NCBI GenBank assembly: GCA_945898215.1
Contig: CAMDHY010000018.1
Coordinates: 1-52,165 of the forward strand
Direction of reading: 5' to 3'
Length of the DNA stretch: 52,165 nt
From: Pseudoxanthobacter soli DSM 19599
GTDB taxonomy: Bacteria; Pseudomonadota; Alphaproteobacteria; Rhizobiales; Segnochrobactraceae
How positions within the stretch are numbered: position 1 is the first letter of the stretch; every line of letters begins with the position of its first letter. The notes beneath the pieces were generated by a model, which was given only the letters and a program-made list of their open reading frames with translations, made no database searches and had not been told where the DNA came from. The translations under genes were made by a program, and so were the position numbers. Below are positions 18,243 through 26,736 of this stretch, piece by piece.

Positions 18243-19040
18243 TCAGTCCGCGACGACGACGGTGACGCCGGCCTCGGCCAGGCGGGCAGCGGCATCCGCG
18301 GGCGGGGTCACGTCGGTGATCAGCATGTCGATCTCCTCGAAGCCGCAGACCCGCGCGAAGCCGCGGCGCTGGAACTTGGTGCTGTCGGCAACGACGATGA
18401 CGCGGTCGACCTGCGGGATGACGGCCCGCGAGAACTCCGCCTCGCCGACGTGATAGTCGGTGAGGCCGTGCAGCGGGTCGATGCCGCCGATCGACAGAAT
18501 GGCGGTGCGAGCAACGAACTGGGCGACGAACGTCGCCGTCTGCGGCCCGAAGACGGCGGCATCGTCGCTGCGGATCTCGCCGCCGGCGAGGAAGACGCGC
18601 GAACCGTCCGTCTGCGAAAGCACCCGCGCCACCTCGGTCGAGTTCGTCACGACGATGAGCCGCTGCCGCCGCGCCAGGGCGCGGGCGACGAAGATCGTCG
18701 TCGAGCCGGTGTCGAGCATCACCGAATCGCCGTCCTCGATCTCGGCCGCCGCCGCGGCGGCGATGCGCAGCTTCGCCTCGACGTTCTCCTGCAGGCGATA
18801 GGACAGCGGCGGCTCGGTGCTGGCGGCCGCGACGACGACGGCGCCGTGCAGCTTGCGGACCACGCCTGCCGCCGCCATCGGCCGCACGTCGCGCCGCACG
18901 GTCTCCTCCGAGACGGCGAGATGGCCCGCGAGATCGGCGATGGCGAGCCGTCCTAGGCCGCGCACGAGGCGCAAGATCTCCGCCTGGCGGGCGCTCAGCC
19001 GGCCATCGAGTCCGACACCGTGCGTGGAGTCCGGAGGCAA
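18243..19040 (-). CDS. DeoR/GlpR-family transcriptional regulator
   Basis: This is a 265-residue DeoR-type regulator. The N-terminal helix-turn-helix covers about 20-55 (RLAIADLAGHLAVSEETVRRDV) and the C-terminal sensor domain shows LDTGSTT, VTNSTEVARVL, FLAGGEIRSDDAAVFGP, SIGGID and VVADSTKFQ, the sugar-phosphate-binding signature. The only in-frame start that includes the whole winged helix is TTG 19040. It diverges from the betaine-binding-protein operon over 136 bases, in which two direct 9-bp repeats sit 21 bases apart; control of that operon is therefore likely. A DeoR protein senses phosphorylated ligands, and the operon indeed contains a small-molecule kinase. Confidence 0.88.
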   Translation of the reverse strand: MPPDSTHGVGLDGRLSARQAEILRLVRGLGRLAIADLAGHLAVSEETVRRDVRPMAAAGVVRKLHGAVVVAAASTEPPLSYRLQENVEAKLRIAAAAAAEIEDGDSVMLDTGSTTIFVARALARRQRLIVVTNSTEVARVLSQTDGSRVFLAGGEIRSDDAAVFGPQTATFVAQFVARTAILSIGGIDPLHGLTDYHVGEAEFSRAVIPQVDRVIVVADSTKFQRRGFARVCGFEEIDMLITDVTPPADAAARLAEAGVTVVVAD

Positions 19041-19065
19041 CGGCGGCTACCTTCTGCGGGATCAG

Positions 19066-19095
19066 TGTGGGAATTGTGGATTTTTATGTGGGAAT
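19066..19095. promoter_or_regulatory. Direct repeats tgtgggaat, 21 bp apart: candidate DeoR operator
   Basis: tgtgggaat occurs at 19066-19074 and again at 19087-19095, a 21-base period or two helical turns, with a partial copy (tgtgga) between them. The block is the only AT-rich stretch in the gap between the divergent DeoR gene and binding-protein gene. Direct repeats on one helix face suit DeoR-family multimers. Confidence 0.5.
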
Positions 19096-19176
19096 GGAGC
19101 TTGCCACACCGAAGTTCACTCGGCATCCTCTTCCGGGGGTCACATTTGCGCCAGGGGTAGCGCGGAAGAGGGGACG

Positions 19177-20196
19177 ATGTCGCCGGGGAATCGGCTGTCG
19201 GCGCACCGGCGGGTGGTGCCGCGCCGCGAGGCGGGACACGCGGGTCGCGTGACACCCGGCGGCCACCGCGCAGTGGCGGTCGCGGGATTGCTGGTGATCG
19301 GGCTCGTGCTGGCGCTCGCCGGCCTGTTCGGCCCGCCGGCCGCGGCGGCCGCGGCGGACCGGCCGATCCGTTTCGCCGTCAACGACTGGACGGGGCAGCG
19401 GATCAGCACGCGCCTGATGGGGGCGATCCTCACCCGGGCCGGCTTCCGGATCGAATATGTCGACGTCAACTACATGGACCAGCTCAAGCAGCTCGCGGCA
19501 GGCCGGATCGACGTCGCCATGGAATTCTGGTCGACCGCCGGCATGGCGGCCCTCGAGGAGGCCGTCGCCGACGGCGAGGTCCGCTTGTTCGGCGAGACCG
19601 GCATGATCGCGCGGGAGGAGTGGTGGTATCCGAGCTACGTCGTGGAACGCTGTCCCGGGCTGCCCGACTGGCGGTCACTGAAGGCGTGCGCGTCGATGTT
19701 CGCCGTGCCGGAGACGGCACCGAAGGGCCGCTATCTCGGGGGACCGGTAACCTGGGGCGGGTTCGACGAGGAGCGGGTGGAGGCCCTCGGCCTCGACTTC
19801 GAGGTCCCGCACGCCGACACGGAGGCCGATCTCTACGCCACGCTGCAGGCGGCGGTCGCCAAGCGGCAGCCGGTGATGTTGTGGATCTACGCGCCGCACT
19901 GGGCGCCGACGCGCTTCGACGGCGAGTGGGTGGCGTTCCCGCCGTTCTTCGAGGGGTGCTACGCGGACCGTCGCTACGACTGCGGCAAGCCCTCCGGCCC
20001 GATCTGGAAGGTCGGCGCCGCCGATCTGCCGGAACGCTGGCCGGAAGCGGCCGGGGCGATCGAGGCCTTTCGCATTTCCAACGACGAGATGGGGGCGCTG
20101 ATCGGCCGGGTCGAAGTCGACGGCGTCGACATCGATGCGGTGGTCGACGACTGGATGGTCCGCAACGAAGCCCTGTGGAAATCGTGGCTGGACTGA
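19177..20196 (+). CDS. Glycine betaine/proline-type ABC substrate-binding protein (OpuAC family)
   Basis: This is a 339-residue binding protein of the OpuAC/ProX class. A long, Arg-rich N-region is followed by a hydrophobic stretch (about 32-58) and an Ala-rich cleavage zone before DRPIRFAVNDWTG. The mature chain has family features: VDVNYMDQLKQLAAGRIDVAMEFW, EEWWYPSYV, and Trp residues (WIYAPHWAP) that could form the aromatic cage for a quaternary amine. ATG 19177 is used because GAGGGGA lies just before it. No permease or ATPase gene accompanies it in the window, so it is an orphan or works with a distant OpuA/ProVW-like pair. It heads an operon with a choline-kinase-like gene and a methyl-oxidising dehydrogenase, which fits a methylated amine as ligand. 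Confidence 0.82.
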   Translation: MSPGNRLSAHRRVVPRREAGHAGRVTPGGHRAVAVAGLLVIGLVLALAGLFGPPAAAAAADRPIRFAVNDWTGQRISTRLMGAILTRAGFRIEYVDVNYMDQLKQLAAGRIDVAMEFWSTAGMAALEEAVADGEVRLFGETGMIAREEWWYPSYVVERCPGLPDWRSLKACASMFAVPETAPKGRYLGGPVTWGGFDEERVEALGLDFEVPHADTEADLYATLQAAVAKRQPVMLWIYAPHWAPTRFDGEWVAFPPFFEGCYADRRYDCGKPSGPIWKVGAADLPERWPEAAGAIEAFRISNDEMGALIGRVEVDGVDIDAVVDDWMVRNEALWKSWLD

Positions 20197-20230
20197 CGCG
20201 CCGTCCGGTTCTCGCGGAGCCGTGGACCCG

Positions 20231-21121
20231 ATGAGCGAAGCAAGCGCCTTCGACCGCGTCGCGCGGCTGTCCTGCTGGAGCGGGCCGGTGGAGATCGTGC
20301 CGCTTGGCGGCGGCATCACCAACCGCAACTTCGTCGTCACCGACCGGGTGAAGGGCCGCTTCGTCGCCCGCCTCGGCGACGACATCCCCGTGCACGGGGT
20401 GATGCGCTTCAACGAGCTGTCCGCCGCCCGCGCCGCCCACGCCGCGGGCCTGTCGCCGGAGGTGGTGCACGCCGAGCCGGGCGTTCTCGTGACGCGGCAC
20501 ATCGACGGCGTCACCTTCGATCCGGAGATGGTGCGCGCGCCGGCAAACCGCGGCCGCATCGTCGAGCTGATCCGCCGCTGCCACGCCGACGTGCCGAAGT
20601 ACCTGCGCGGGCCGTCGCTGATCTTCTGGCCGTTCCAGGTCATCCGCGGCTACGCCGGCGCCCTACGGGACGCCGAGAGCCGCCTCGTCCCCGCCCTGCC
20701 CCGTCTCGACGGCATCGCCGAGCGGCTGGAGCTGGCGGTCGGACCGGTCCGCATCGTCTTCGGCCACAACGACCTTTTGCCCGGCAACCTGATGGACGAC
20801 GGCGAGCGGCTCTGGCTGATCGACTGGGACTACGCCGGCTTCGACAGCCCGCTGTTCGACCTCGCCAACCTTTCATCCAACAACGGCTTCTCGGCCGAGG
20901 ACGACGCCTGGCTGCTCGATGCCTATTTCGGCCGGGCGCCGGACGCCGCCCTCGACCGCTCCTTCCGCGCCATGCGCTGCGCCTCGCTGCTCCGCGAGGC
21001 GCTCTGGGGCGGCGTGTCGGAGCACCACTCCACCCTCGACTTCGACTACGTCGCCTACACCGAGGACTATCTCGGCCGCTTCGAGCGCGCGTGGGCCGAC
21101 TTCACCGCCACGGAGACCTGA
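20231..21121 (+). CDS. Choline/ethanolamine kinase-like phosphotransferase (APH fold)
   Basis: This is a 296-residue aminoglycoside-phosphotransferase-fold kinase of the choline/ethanolamine kinase (LicA-like) kind. The N-lobe motif LGGGITNRNFVV (25-36) resembles the LicA nucleotide loop. The catalytic Brenner motif is FGHNDLLPGNLM with His179-Asn180-Asp181, and the metal-binding DWDYAG is at 198-203. ATG 20231 lies 34 bases after the binding-protein stop. Its own stop overlaps the following dehydrogenase gene by one base (TGATG). A kinase between a betaine-type binding protein and a dimethylglycine-dehydrogenase-like enzyme is odd, because known betaine demethylation has no phosphorylation step. 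Phosphocholine, a phosphorylated amino alcohol or a thiamine-like substrate are possibilities. Confidence 0.8.
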   Translation: MSEASAFDRVARLSCWSGPVEIVPLGGGITNRNFVVTDRVKGRFVARLGDDIPVHGVMRFNELSAARAAHAAGLSPEVVHAEPGVLVTRHIDGVTFDPEMVRAPANRGRIVELIRRCHADVPKYLRGPSLIFWPFQVIRGYAGALRDAESRLVPALPRLDGIAERLELAVGPVRIVFGHNDLLPGNLMDDGERLWLIDWDYAGFDSPLFDLANLSSNNGFSAEDDAWLLDAYFGRAPDAALDRSFRAMRCASLLREALWGGVSEHHSTLDFDYVAYTEDYLGRFERAWADFTATET

Positions 21122-23565
21122 TGACCGCTCCCCTCCCGAGCCACGCCGAGATCGTCGTCATCGGTGGCGGCATCGTCGGCTGCAGCACCGCCTACCACCT
21201 CGCCAAGGCCGGCGCGAAGGATGTGGTGCTCCTCGAGCGCGCCAAGCTCACCTCCGGCTCGACCTTCCACGCCGCCGGCCTCGTCGGGCAGCTGCGCTCG
21301 TCGGCGAACGTCACGCGGCTCCTGAAGCACTCGGTCGAGCTCTACGACACCCTGGAGGCGGAGACTGGCCAGGCGACCGGCTGGAAGCGAAACGGCGGGC
21401 TGCGCCTCGCCTGCAATCCCGAACGGATGATCGAGATCCGGCGGCAGGCGACGACCGCCCGCTCCTTTGGCCTCGAGATGCACCTCCTGACGCCGTCGGA
21501 GGCGAAGGACCTCTGGCCGCTGATGGACGAGAGCGACCTCGTCGGCGCCGCCTTCCTGCCGACCGACGGCCAGGCGAACCCGTCCGACATCACCCAGGCG
21601 CTGGCGAAGGGCGCCCGCATGCGCGGCGTCCGCATCCTCGAGGACACCGCCGTCACCGCCATCGAGGTGAAGGACGGCCGCGTCACCGCCGTCGTCACCG
21701 ACGCCGTCCGGATCAGTTGCGAGAAGGTGGTGAACTGCGCCGGCCAGTGGGCGCGCGAGGTCGGCCGGCTTGCCGGCGTCAACGTGCCGCTCTGCTCGGT
21801 CGAGCACCAGTACCTGATCTCCGAGCCGTTCGGCGTGCCGGCGAACCTGCCGACACTGCGCGACCCCGACCGGCTGATCTACTTCAAGGAGGACGTCGGC
21901 GGCCTCATCATGGGCGGCTACGAGCCGAACCCGATCCCGTGGGCGGTCGACGGCATCCCGAAGGGCTTCCACTTCTCGCTGCTCGGCTCGAACTGGGAGC
22001 ACTTCGAGCAGATCACCGAGCAGGCCCTCGCCCGCTGCCCGTCGCTCGGCAGCGCCGGCATCCGCCAGCTCCTCAACGGGCCTGAAAGCTTTACGCCCGA
22101 CGGCAACTTCATCCTCGGCGAGGCGCCGGAGGTGAAGAACTTCTTCGTCGGCGCCGGCTTCAACGCCTTCGGCATCGCTTCCGGCGGCGGCGCCGGCTGG
22201 GCGCTCGCCGAGTGGGTGCTGACCGGCGACCCGCCGCTCGACCTCTGGCCCGTCGACATCCGCCGCTTCTCGCGGGTGCAGGAGGACGACACCTGGGTGC
22301 GCAACCGCACGCTGGAGATGTACGGCAAGCACTACACCATCGTCTGGCCGTTCGAGGAATACGCCTCGGCCCGCCCCGCCCTCACCTCGCCGATCTACGA
22401 GCGGCTGAAGGCGTCCGGCGCCTGCTTCGGCTCCAAGCTCGGCTGGGAGCGGCCGAACTGGTTCGCGCCCGCCGGCGTCGAGCCGGTCGATCGCTACTCG
22501 TTCGGCCGGCAGAACTGGTTCCCCCACGTCGGCGAGGAGCACAGGGCGGTGCGCGAGCGCGTCGGCCTGTTCGACCAGACCTCGTTCGCCAAGCTGATGG
22601 TGACCGGGCCGGACGCCGAGGCGGTTCTGTCGTGGGCGTGCGCCAACGACGTCCGCCGCGCGCCGGGCAAGCTCATCTACACGACGCTGCTCAACACCCG
22701 CGGCGGCATAGAGGCCGACCTCGTGCTCGCCCGGGTCTCAGCCGAGGCCTACTACGTCGTCATCGGCACCGGCTTCCGCACCCACGACGTCGATGTGCTG
22801 AAGCGCTCGGTGCCGGACGGGGCTCGCGTGACGTTCGAGGACATCACCGAGAGGAACGGCGTGCTGGCGCTGATGGGGCCGCGGGCGCGCGACGTGCTCG
22901 CCGCCGTCACGGATGCCGACGTCTCCAACGCCGCCTTGCCCTTCTACACCCACCAGGAACTTTCGATCGGCGACGCGACGGTGAGGGCGCTGCGGCTCAC
23001 CTTCGTCGGCGAGCTCGGCTACGAGCTGCACATGCCGCGCGAGCACATGGCGGCCGTCTACGACGCGCTGATGGCGGCGGGCGCCGCCCACGGCATCGCC
23101 AACGCCGGCTACCGGGCGATGGATTCGCTCCGGCTGGAAAAGGGCTACCGCGTCTGGGGCGCCGACATCTCGCCCGACCACACGCCCTACGAGGCCGGCC
23201 TCGGCTGGTCGGTGAAGCTGAAGAGCAACGTGCCCTTCCTCGGCCGCGACGCGCTGGTGGAGAAGCAGGGACGGCCGCTGCCGAAGCGCTTCGTCGGCTT
23301 CTCGGTCGACGATCCCGACGTGGTTCTGCTCGGCCGCGAGACGATCTACCGGAACGGCGTGCCGGTGGGTTACCTATCGAGCGGCGGCTACGGCTACACG
23401 GTGGGCAAGAACCTCGGCTACGGCTACGTCCGCCACGCCGACGGCATCGACGACGCCTGGCTGACGACCGGCACCTACGAGCTCGACGTCGCCTCGGTGA
23501 AGGTGCCGGCGACGATCGCGCTGGAGCCGTTTTACGACCCGCGCACCGCGCGGGTGATGGCCTGA
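21121..23565 (+). CDS. FAD-dependent dimethylglycine/sarcosine dehydrogenase-like protein with GcvT domain
   Basis: This is an 814-residue two-domain enzyme. Residues 10-400 form a DAO-type FAD oxidoreductase with the dinucleotide motif GGGIVG (15-20) and GSTFHAAGLVGQL, in which His50 matches the site of covalent FAD attachment in dimethylglycine and sarcosine dehydrogenases. Residues from about 420 to the end form a GcvT-like, folate-binding aminomethyltransferase domain (DQTSFAKLMVTGPDA, GELGYELHMP, RLEKGYRVWGADIS). It should oxidise an N-methyl group and hand the C1 unit to tetrahydrofolate, giving 5,10-methylene-THF. It overlaps the kinase stop by one base. The convergent sulfotransferase gene begins 30 bases beyond its stop. 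Substrate could be dimethylglycine, sarcosine or another N-methyl compound. Confidence 0.88.
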   Translation: MTAPLPSHAEIVVIGGGIVGCSTAYHLAKAGAKDVVLLERAKLTSGSTFHAAGLVGQLRSSANVTRLLKHSVELYDTLEAETGQATGWKRNGGLRLACNPERMIEIRRQATTARSFGLEMHLLTPSEAKDLWPLMDESDLVGAAFLPTDGQANPSDITQALAKGARMRGVRILEDTAVTAIEVKDGRVTAVVTDAVRISCEKVVNCAGQWAREVGRLAGVNVPLCSVEHQYLISEPFGVPANLPTLRDPDRLIYFKEDVGGLIMGGYEPNPIPWAVDGIPKGFHFSLLGSNWEHFEQITEQALARCPSLGSAGIRQLLNGPESFTPDGNFILGEAPEVKNFFVGAGFNAFGIASGGGAGWALAEWVLTGDPPLDLWPVDIRRFSRVQEDDTWVRNRTLEMYGKHYTIVWPFEEYASARPALTSPIYERLKASGACFGSKLGWERPNWFAPAGVEPVDRYSFGRQNWFPHVGEEHRAVRERVGLFDQTSFAKLMVTGPDAEAVLSWACANDVRRAPGKLIYTTLLNTRGGIEADLVLARVSAEAYYVVIGTGFRTHDVDVLKRSVPDGARVTFEDITERNGVLALMGPRARDVLAAVTDADVSNAALPFYTHQELSIGDATVRALRLTFVGELGYELHMPREHMAAVYDALMAAGAAHGIANAGYRAMDSLRLEKGYRVWGADISPDHTPYEAGLGWSVKLKSNVPFLGRDALVEKQGRPLPKRFVGFSVDDPDVVLLGRETIYRNGVPVGYLSSGGYGYTVGKNLGYGYVRHADGIDDAWLTTGTYELDVASVKVPATIALEPFYDPRTARVMA

Positions 23566-23580
23566 CTACCGGTAGCCATC

Positions 23581-23607
23581 GAACTGGTCTGGCGTTCAGA
23601 CCAGTTC
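23581..23607. terminator. 11-bp hairpin between convergent genes
   Basis: gaactggtctg (23581-23591) and cagaccagttc (23597-23607) form a perfect 11-bp stem with a 5-base loop. The right arm overlaps the last codons and stop of the sulfotransferase gene. Without T-runs it is a weak intrinsic terminator, but it is symmetric and serves both converging transcripts. Confidence 0.55.
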
Positions 23608-24330
23608 GCGGCCGGCCTTTTCCAGATCGTCGAGGTAGCGCTGCTTCCAGGCGTGGTTGAGGTCGGTCGCCTGGCGCTGGGTGAAGGACTTCAATTCCTC
23701 GACGTCGGTCGGCTCGCCGAAGAAGGCGAGCGCCCGCTGCACCTCGCCGACCGGGTCGGTGCAGAGGTCCTCGTAGTACATCGTCAGCGGCTCGATGCCG
23801 TTCGCCGCAAAGTAGCGCTCCCACTTCTCGTAGCCGGCACGCACCGAGCGCAGGTGCTCGTCGATGTCGGCGAAGGTGTAGACCGGCTCGCCGGCCTTCT
23901 CGTAGTGGCTCATCCACTGCTGGGTCTGGACGGCGATCGAGCGCGAGATCGCCTGCAGCACCTGGTCGCGCCGCTTCAGATAGACGTAGCGGTCGACCGG
24001 CACGAGCGACGATTCGAAGCCGAGGTCCTCGCGGTTGGAGAACTGGCCCCAGTGCGCCTTGATGCCGAACCAGCCGTTCGGGCTGGTGCGCATCTCCATC
24101 AGCTTGCGCATCGTCGGCTCGGGCCGCTTGGTGGCGAAGCGCTTGCGGAACGTCTTGAAGTTGCGGCGGTGGAAATACTCGAACGGGCTGCCGAGCCGGC
24201 CGGTCGAGAAGAACAGATGGCAGAGATAGTGGCTGCCGGTGCGCTGCGAGGAGGCGATCAGATAGACCTTCGGCTGCCCCTCGAACGGCGGGAAGTCGAA
24301 GCTCTCTCCGAACTGGTCGGCTTCCGACAT
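23596..24330 (-). CDS. Stf0-type sulfotransferase
   Basis: This is a 244-residue PAPS-dependent sulfotransferase of the Stf0 family, whose founding member sulfates trehalose in mycobacteria. The 5'-phosphosulfate loop is SSQRTGS (27-33) in the first strand, followed by FSTGRLGSPFEYF, an Stf0 hallmark. Further on GIKAHWGQF and RRDQVLQAISRSIA, the latter corresponding to the 3'-phosphate-binding part, are visible. ATG 24330 gives a normal length; the longer frame adds low-complexity residues. It is a single gene between convergent and co-directional neighbours. Trehalose as acceptor is conceivable because treY/treZ occur 20 kb away, but this is inference only; related enzymes act on other glycans. 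Confidence 0.82.
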   Translation of the reverse strand: MSEADQFGESFDFPPFEGQPKVYLIASSQRTGSHYLCHLFFSTGRLGSPFEYFHRRNFKTFRKRFATKRPEPTMRKLMEMRTSPNGWFGIKAHWGQFSNREDLGFESSLVPVDRYVYLKRRDQVLQAISRSIAVQTQQWMSHYEKAGEPVYTFADIDEHLRSVRAGYEKWERYFAANGIEPLTMYYEDLCTDPVGEVQRALAFFGEPTDVEELKSFTQRQATDLNHAWKQRYLDDLEKAGRELV

Positions 24331-24389
24331 AGAGGCTCCTCGTCTCATCGCGGCGGCGGACCTGGCCGCCACCGTCTCTCGTGCCGCCC

Positions 24390-25679
24390 TTAGCCGGCGC
24401 GGCTCTCTTGGGTCCGCGAGGGCGGGCTTGTCAACCGCGACGGACGGGCCGGCACCGATCCGGCGAGCCAGGCGCGCGGGTCGGTCGGGCCGGACGCCCC
24501 TGCCCGGCCGAGCGCCCGGCAGAGGTCGGCCACCGCATCGAGCGAGTGGACGGGGCGGAACTCGTCGACATGCGGCAGCATCTCGCGGATGCCGCGCGCC
24601 CGCGGCTCGAAGCCCTCGAAGCGCAGAAGCGGGTTCAGCCAGATCAGCCGCCGGCAGGAGCGGTGCAGGCGGTCCATCTCGCGCGTCAGGTCTTCGTCCG
24701 AATCGCGCTCGAGCCCGTCGGTGACGAGCAGCACGATCGGCCCGCCGTGCAGGACGCGCCGCGACCAGTCGCGGTTGAAGGCGCGCAGCGCGGTGGCGAT
24801 GCGGGTGCCGCCCGACCAGTCGGAGACGTGGCCAGTGAGCGCCGCCAGCGCCTCGTCCGGGTCCTTTCGGGCGAGCTGGCGGGTGACGTTCGTCAGCCGC
24901 GTGCCGAACACGAAGGTCGAGACGTGGCCGCGCGTCTCGGCGAGCGCATGCATGAAGTGCAGGAAGACGCGGGTGTACTGGCTCATCGAGCCGGAGATGT
25001 CGATCAGCGCCACGATCGGCGGCAGCGCTTCCTGGCGACGGCGGAAGGCGAGCCGGATCGCACCACCGCCGCCGCGCAGCGACTGGCGCAGCGTGCGGCG
25101 CGGATCGACCATGCGGCCGCGGTTGGCCGCCACCAGCCGCCGCGTCTCGACGTGCTCGAGCTCGACCGCCAGCGTGCGCACGGCGGCGATGGCGGCGTTG
25201 ATCTCGGCAGCCGACATCTGAGCAAAATCACGGCGTTGTAGCACTTCCTTGCCGGAAACGGTCAACGTCGCATCGACCTCGACGCGCGGCTTCTCCTGCT
25301 GCGGCCGCTCGCGCCGGGTCGCCGCCAATGCCTCGGCGACGCGGCGCTGGGCGGCGCGCGGCTCCTCCGCGGCAGGCCGCGGCGGTGCGACCGGCGACAG
25401 CATCGCGATCATCTTGTCGACCAGCCCGCGCGCCCGCCAGAAGGCGTGGAAGGCGGCGTCGAACACCACCTGCTGATCGTGGCGGGTGACGAAGACGGCG
25501 TTGAGCGTCCAGTAGAGGTCGTCGCGGCGGGTGATGCCGGCGACCTCGACGGCGCGGATGGCGTCGATCACCGCCGCCGGCCCGACCCGCATGCCGGCCT
25601 TGCGGAGCGCGCGAGCGAACAGCACGACGTTGTCGGCGAGCCGGCCGCCGTCCAGCGCCGAGAGCGCCTCGCCCGTCAC
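24390..25679 (-). CDS. VWA-domain protein, CoxE-like
   Basis: This is a 429-residue protein of the CoxE/YehP-like von Willebrand factor A group. The N-half is a helical region (LADNVVLFARALRKAGMRVGPAAVIDAIRAVE), and the VWA domain begins near residue 220 with the MIDAS motif DISGSMS (Asp227, Ser229, Ser231), then SGGTRIATAL and LVTDGLERD. CoxE and the MoxR ATPase CoxD help insert the copper-sulfur-molybdenum site in CO dehydrogenase, and similar pairs act as chaperones for other metalloenzymes. GTG 25679 is chosen because GGAGA lies 5 bases upstream and the next gene ends 25 bases away. No CO dehydrogenase gene is present in the window, so the client is unknown. Confidence 0.87.
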   Translation of the reverse strand: MTGEALSALDGGRLADNVVLFARALRKAGMRVGPAAVIDAIRAVEVAGITRRDDLYWTLNAVFVTRHDQQVVFDAAFHAFWRARGLVDKMIAMLSPVAPPRPAAEEPRAAQRRVAEALAATRRERPQQEKPRVEVDATLTVSGKEVLQRRDFAQMSAAEINAAIAAVRTLAVELEHVETRRLVAANRGRMVDPRRTLRQSLRGGGGAIRLAFRRRQEALPPIVALIDISGSMSQYTRVFLHFMHALAETRGHVSTFVFGTRLTNVTRQLARKDPDEALAALTGHVSDWSGGTRIATALRAFNRDWSRRVLHGGPIVLLVTDGLERDSDEDLTREMDRLHRSCRRLIWLNPLLRFEGFEPRARGIREMLPHVDEFRPVHSLDAVADLCRALGRAGASGPTDPRAWLAGSVPARPSRLTSPPSRTQESRAG

Positions 25680-25704
25680 CGGGCGTCTCCGCGCGCGACC
25701 CGCC

Positions 25705-26631
25705 TCACGCCGCGGCGCTCGCCTGCCGGCGGATCTCCTCGACGATCTGCACCGTCCGGCTGCCGCGGATGCGCGCCACGTCGTCCTGGTACTTGAGCAG
25801 CACTCCGAGGGTGTCGGAGACGACATCCGGGTCGAGCGCCGCCTGGTCGAGTTCGGCGAGCGCCGTCGCCCAGTCGATCGTCTCGGCGACGCCGGGGGCC
25901 TTGAACAGGTTGTCGTCGGCGCGCAGGCGCTGCACGAAGGCGACGATCTCGCGCGACAGCCGCTCCGCCGCGCCCGGCACCTTCAGGCGGACGATGGCGA
26001 GCTCGCGGGCAGCGTCGGGATAGTCGACCCAGTGGTAGAGGCAGCGCCGCTTCAGCGCGTCGTGGATCTCGCGGGTGCGGTTCGTGGTGATGACGACGAT
26101 CGGCGGCGCGGCGGCGCGGACGGTGCCGAGCTCGGGGATCGTCACTTGCCCGTCGGCGAGCACTTCCAAGAGGAACGCCTCGAAGGCCTCGTCGGCACGG
26201 TCGAGCTCGTCGATCAGCAGCACCGGCGGGCCGGCGGCATCGGGCTCCAGCGCCTGCAGGATCGGCCGGCGCACCAGGAAGCGCTCGGAGAAGACGTCAC
26301 CGGCGAGACGCTCGCGGTCGGTCTCGCCGGTGGCCTCGGCGAGGCGGATCTCCACCATCTGGGCGGCGTAGTTCCACTCGTAGACGGCGCTCGCGACGTC
26401 GAGGCCCTCGTAGCACTGCAGCCGGATCAGCTTGCGGCCGAGGCCGTGGGCGAGAACCTTGGCAATCTCGGTCTTGCCGACGCCGGCCTCGCCCTCCAGG
26501 AACAGCGGCCGGTTCATGCGCAGCGCCAGGAACAGCACGGTGGCGAGCGAGCGGTCGGCGACGTAGGCCTCGCCGGCGAGGAAGGCCTCGGTCTCGTCGA
26601 TCGAGGTCGGCAGCGGCTTCGCGGTGGTCAT
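25705..26631 (-). CDS. MoxR-family AAA+ ATPase, CoxD-like
   Basis: This is a 308-residue AAA+ ATPase of the MoxR branch. Walker A is GEAGVGKTE (47-55) and Walker B is LLIDELDRAD around 136-146, with the arginine-rich sensor KRRCLYHWVDYP later. MoxR proteins act with a VWA protein to mature or remodel complexes. It directly precedes the CoxE-like gene on the same strand, with 25 bases between, matching the coxD-coxE order. ATG 26631 starts at the first residue of the conserved chain; its ribosome-binding site is poor (GGAAC). Confidence 0.9.
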   Translation of the reverse strand: MTTAKPLPTSIDETEAFLAGEAYVADRSLATVLFLALRMNRPLFLEGEAGVGKTEIAKVLAHGLGRKLIRLQCYEGLDVASAVYEWNYAAQMVEIRLAEATGETDRERLAGDVFSERFLVRRPILQALEPDAAGPPVLLIDELDRADEAFEAFLLEVLADGQVTIPELGTVRAAAPPIVVITTNRTREIHDALKRRCLYHWVDYPDAARELAIVRLKVPGAAERLSREIVAFVQRLRADDNLFKAPGVAETIDWATALAELDQAALDPDVVSDTLGVLLKYQDDVARIRGSRTVQIVEEIRRQASAAA

Positions 26632-26736
26632 CGACGTTCCGTTTCGGCGAGGTGCGGTGGCGTCGATAGATGGGCCACCGACACCCCTTTGACTACACGC
26701 CCGCCCGGCGGCGTTCAAATGCCCCGCTGACGCGGC

